Part shown: positions 60,170-64,000 of the stretch, piece after piece
How the letters are laid out: each line of letters opens with the position of its first letter
How positions within the stretch are numbered: the stretch's first letter is position 1
NCBI GenBank assembly: GCA_022575985.1
Contig: JAKSXM010000132.1
Span: 3,348,001-3,412,000 of the forward strand
Length of the DNA: 64,000 nt
Source: Anagrus nilaparvatae
Taxonomy: Eukaryota; Arthropoda; Insecta; Hymenoptera; Mymaridae
Direction: 5' to 3'
Notes under the pieces: generated by a model
What the model saw: the letters and a program-made list of their open reading frames with translations, nothing else
What the model was told of the DNA's origin: nothing
The model's database searches: none
Position numbers and translations under genes: made by a program

Positions 60170-60420
60170 TAAAGGTATAAGCGCTGGCGCGGCACAGTGC
60201 CAACGATCTTTTATTATATATAGTGCTGAGAAAAGGCTTGAAGGAGACTATTTTAGCTTTTGAAGAAGAAGAAGAAGATTACTTGGATATTTCGAGCGGC
60301 CTCATAGGCCGAATGTTTAAGCCGACCTTCGCTGGTCCCTCAAGCCAATGAGGCCGGTGCGGGGGCGGGGCAATTCATGTCCGAGGACGGGCCAAACTTT
60401 GACTCTTTTATTGCTTTTTT
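60170..60420. other. GC-rich island with hairpin and T-run
   Basis: An island of much higher GC than its surroundings. It contains AAGCGCTGGCGCGGCACAGT, a GAA microsatellite (60262-60277), the inverted pair CGGCCTCAT (60297-60305) and ATGAGGCCG (60348-60356), then GGTGCGGGGGCGGGGC, and ends near a T-run. No open frame longer than about 20 codons fits. Candidates are a structured RNA, a CpG-type promoter or first exon, or the end of a retroelement with a GAA tail. Confidence 0.4.
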
Positions 60421-61289
60421 ATAGTATATAAATAAAAAATTATAAAATAATAAATATTTTATCCTCAATATTTCAAGACTTCTCAGACTCGGATCAAGGT
60501 CAAACTTTTATTGCTCCGAAGTGCATCTTTTGTGAATTCGTGACAAATTCATTTTTATTGGTCCAGAGTATTGTGGGCTTGGCTGTTAACTTTTTTTTTT
60601 ATCATCGGCCAATAAAATTTGAATAAAAATTAGAAAAAATCAATTTTATTTTTTGTATTTTCATTTTGAAAGAAAAATCAATAATTTGATATTAAAAAGG
60701 TACTGAATGTAGGTATAATTTTATTAAAAAACTTTTCATGTACAATTCTATACCACATTTATGAAATAAAATTAAGTTTTGAATTAAATTTTGTTTTTCA
60801 CAGATTCGTATTTATATGAATGAATTTTCTGTGACCTACTTATTAATTATGATTCAGTCAAAGTTTTTTTTTAAAAAAAAAGACACGTTATTAAATAAAG
60901 TTTTATTACGTCGAAACAAAAAATAGGTATAAATAAAAATGTAATAAAAATGTTTTTTTTTTTTCGAAAAAAGCTTTTTATAATTAACTTACGTTAAATA
61001 AAACTGATGTTACGTTAATAGATTTATGTCATTATTTTAAAAAAATTACACTGCTGTTTTTTTTTTGTACTAAAAAAAAAACGATAAAAAAAGGGTTTTA
61101 CGTGCAGTATTTTATTGACGAATCTTTTATTATTTAACAAAATTTATTTTTAAATTAAATTTTTTAATATTATAAAAATTTTTTAATTATTACATCAGAT
61201 TTATTTAATGTAACTGAACATGCATTTTTATATATTTTGTTCTTGATTTAGTTTAATTCTTGGAAGCATTTTATGAAGATTTATTAAAG

Positions 61290-61361
61290 AGATTCTCAGA
61301 ATAAAATTCTTTGACAATCTTCTTAAAGAGTTACGCTCAAAGAATTTTATTCTGGGAATCT
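61290..61361. repeat. 72-nt hairpin
   Basis: AGATTCTCAGAATAAAATTC (then TTTGA, to 61314) pairs with TCAAAGAATTTTATTCTGGG (to 61361) with two mismatches in 25 bp, around a 22-nt loop. A tiny MITE or a precursor-like hairpin. Confidence 0.7.
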
Positions 61362-61420
61362 TACTTAATTCAAGAAGATTACTTAAAATAATATTTGTAA
61401 AATTGTAATAAAAAAATGAG

Positions 61421-61628
61421 CAAGGGACGGTCCACTTAACGCACAGTTAAAGTGCCTCACTGTGCGCTAAAAAGTGCGCCAGTGATAATTCCACAATGAA
61501 AGTATAATAAAGTGTGCTCTGGGTATAGACTTTAAAACTTATGATGGAGCACATACTTTTACATTACTGGTGCACTTTTTGGTGCACAGTGGCGTACATT
61601 GAATTGAGCGCCAAGTGGACGCCCCTTG
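61421..61628. mobile_element. inverted-repeat MITE with CAAGGG ends (208 bp)
   Basis: The left end CAAGGGACGGTCCACTTAAC and the right end (complement CAAGGGGCGTCCACTTGGCG) pair. Inner blocks CACTGTGCGC, AGTGCGCCAGT and GTGCTC also return complemented. Non-coding; target duplication unclear. Confidence 0.75.
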
Positions 61629-64000
61629 AAAATCAGTCACCTTAAAAGACTTTGAATTTTTATATCTGGATATGATCACTCAATGTATCATATTAATATT
61701 TACATAAATAATTGATTGCGGTCATGTGATACAATAAATACGATATCTGTTGCATTTTAAAACTAAACATTTTTTTAGTTAATATAGTTTATTTTAAAAA
61801 CAGTGTATCAAATTTACTCGAAATTACTCGAATTTTTTAGTGGGGCTTCACTGGGCGATCATGTAGGTCTGCGTTACTTTTTCTATTTTTCAATTCTCTT
61901 AGTGTGTATCAAATTTATAAATAAATTGTTAGTTTGTTTGGAACTTGCATCCCTCGAATTCCCAAGTAATCAAAGGGCTTCTAAAATCTTTAACGCTAGA
62001 AATCTTGTTAATGATAATGTTAAAAAACATGCAGATCCTAGATGACCGAAACCTTGGTTTTGTAAATTTTTTCAAGTTACTATTTTGTACTCTTGGGGCA
62101 ATCATTCGAACAAAAAAATAGACACTTACCACATTTTACGAATGTGTATTTGAAACTTTCCGAATTTGGACCAAGTAAGATTATAAAGATTTTATAAATA
62201 ATTGGATATTCTAAAATTTTTGGTTGTTTAGATATACTGTCAAGCTATCAGTTATTAACAAAAAATATCATATTAATATTTTCATAAGGTTCCATAAAAT
62301 TTTTCAACTAAACTCTTGAGGGCCTTTAATAAAAAGCAGCATGTCTTCTCAACATAGGATAATAATTAAAGTTCTATACAAACTCATACACTCTTGAAAA
62401 TAGATACTCTTATAGAATAAACGTTCGTTATTTTATATATCTATATAAATTTTTGAAAGAGATAAAGAAGCTGAGCTTTCTTATTGGAATGTGCATTATA
62501 GTTTGAAAGGAGTCATGGAAGTCCCCTGAGGCTAAAGCGCAACTCGCCATTCAGGCGCCCAAAGGTCACTCTCCTTTTTTTTTTTTATTCTTAGAAAATT
62601 CTCATATATACTGATAACGTATATAATAATAAACGTGGATGTATGTGAAGCCTTCGGGCGCCTTACTTGAGAAAGATCAATCGAAAAGTTTTAAGAGAAT
62701 TTGAGAGGAACGTCATCTTCTAGTATACTACCAGCAATACTACCCATCTCTTTCTATACAACATGTATGTTTTCTATACTTGTCGACACTGAACAGGAAC
62801 TGTTCACTGATTTTCTTTCCCTTTGTTTAACTTCCTGATGTTACGTAAGGAAACTCGAGACATAAGAAGGATTCTTCTACGATTGAATTCAATAAGGATT
62901 TAAAAAAAAAAGAAAAAAGAAGGAAAAAAAATCTTGTTTTATTTGAACTTTAGAGAATGGTATCTGTTTGCAAATTAAAAATAGATTCGGTGTGTTCTTA
63001 GTATCATTATATAAATATTCTAAATTTCATACTTAAATATTTATCATTTAAATTTATTAATGCTTGCACAGTTTGTTTGTTTTATTTAAATTACTATCAG
63101 GGAAGCTTTTACGTTATTTATTTTTAAATGTTATGCATTGTGGAAATTTCCACTATCGTGTTTGTAAATTTAATGTCGTGATCACAAAAATTTTCAAGAC
63201 GATTTTATTATCTGGTATTTACCTGTGGATATGAATTTTTACAGTGTATGTGAAGATATTAAGTTATTGTATAAATTTTGGATTTAAGGTTCGATTATCG
63301 AGCATTTTCTGATTACTGTGGCTTAAATAATTCTAATGAGAAATTACTTAAATTGTTGATTACCATAATTAAAGAGAGAAAATGCGCTATTTACTCTTCA
63401 AGCCGAAGTTGAATTTTGTAAGTTAGGTGCACATAGTTACATAATGGAGCATAGAAATTCTGCTGGGTTATTTGAGAAAGTGGTTCCTGAAGGTTCCAAA
63501 ACGAGCTAAAATGTAAACTTCACAAACTTTGGGTCCTCAAATTGCTCGAAGAATTCAAAAAGTGTTAACATAGCTAAAAAACATCCCTCAAACCCTCGTT
63601 GAAACTTCTTCCTTCTACATTCATGGTAATCAGCCTTAGTTAGTGTTTAAAACTTCACCGAGTTAGAAGAATAACATCAAATAATGCCAGATTCATTGTT
63701 TGTATAAGTTTTAATTGTTTATACTAAAATAATTTCTCGTTAAAATTATTAATTTATTAAAAATATATTGGCTTCACCTAACGATAATGATCAGCAAACA
63801 TAGTCATTTACCAAAACCAACTCTTAGTTATATATATTTATGTAAATTTGTGTCTTTTTCTGGCTTTCACCCAACTCCTCACTAAATCCAGGCCCTTCAG
63901 ATTCTCATGAAAAAGTAGTTTTAGAAGTTTTCAAATTTGAAGTAAAAAATAGGCATTCGAAGATATGAAACTGAAGCTTAGGCTCTGTTAATACGAGGGC
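61629..64000. other. 2.4 kb without a supported gene
   Basis: The 80-codon frame at 61803-62045 has no recognisable domain. An imperfect inverted pair around GGCGCCC (about 62553-62572 and 62647-62664) lies in a GC-richer patch. At 63381 a short ATG frame ends in a donor-like TTGTAAGTTAGG, but I can follow no acceptor or second exon. Confidence 0.35.

Noticed and set aside
61803..62045. 80-codon open frame
   Set aside because: No domain or splice support; overlaps a frame on the other strand and a weak inverted pair.
62530..62580. Minus-strand stretch reading RLNGELRFS, resembling the N-terminal LNGEWRF motif of family 2 glycoside hydrolases
   Set aside because: Only a dozen residues match, an early stop follows and no other part of such a gene is present; judged coincidence.
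1..64000. CRISPR array, rRNA, intact tRNA genes, viral or polydnavirus-type segment
   Set aside because: No regularly spaced repeats, no rRNA-like block, only SINE-type tRNA relics, and no viral coding sequence or excision junction that I can recognise.

Overview
This 64 kb window is eukaryotic, intron-bearing and extremely A+T-rich, full of homopolymer runs and TA/CT microsatellites. The two genes I can build have very short GT-AG introns, tiny secreted products and arthropod-style TATA boxes. This and a short TTAGG run suggest an AT-rich insect, possibly a hymenopteran; that is inference. There are no operons, rRNA genes, intact tRNA genes or CRISPR arrays, and most long open frames are chance AT-rich reading frames.

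Layout. 0.3-5.1 kb: an old 0.87 kb foldback element and three inverted-repeat elements. 6.1-7.7 kb: a plus-strand five-exon gene for a secreted peptide carrying two four-cysteine modules. Its last intron holds a small transposon plus a duplicated promoter and a decayed first exon. 7.7-21 kb: no convincing gene, microsatellites, a second copy of the CACTGTAAAAAG element, a foldback at 20.3 kb and a strong splice-like site at 17.0 kb (minus strand). 21.5-23.0 kb: a 1.49 kb near-perfect palindrome with GC-rich ends, tRNA-like segments and a 6-bp target duplication. 23.9-24.4 kb: a plus-strand three-exon Kazal-type protease inhibitor gene with a strong hairpin in intron 2. 25-64 kb: several foldback or inverted-repeat elements (25.0, 26.1, 30.9, 44.2, 56.9, 61.4 kb), an eight-copy dispersed repeat family marked by CATTTCACTTGCGAG, two related short hairpins, one tRNA-derived SINE (59.1-59.5 kb) and a GC-rich island at 60.2-60.4 kb.

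How it may fit together. At 17,006/17,007 and 51,714/51,715 the minus strand carries an excellent 3' splice site directly abutting an excellent 5' splice site (tract-AG|GTGAGTA). This is the signature of recursive-splicing ratchet points in giant insect introns. If right, much of the window is intron of a large minus-strand gene whose ordinary exons mostly lie outside, and the two small secreted-protein genes are nested in it on the opposite strand. This is inference and needs nascent or total RNA data.

The other notable theme is the number of unrelated palindromic (foldback) elements, at least nine, of different ages and mostly with different termini.
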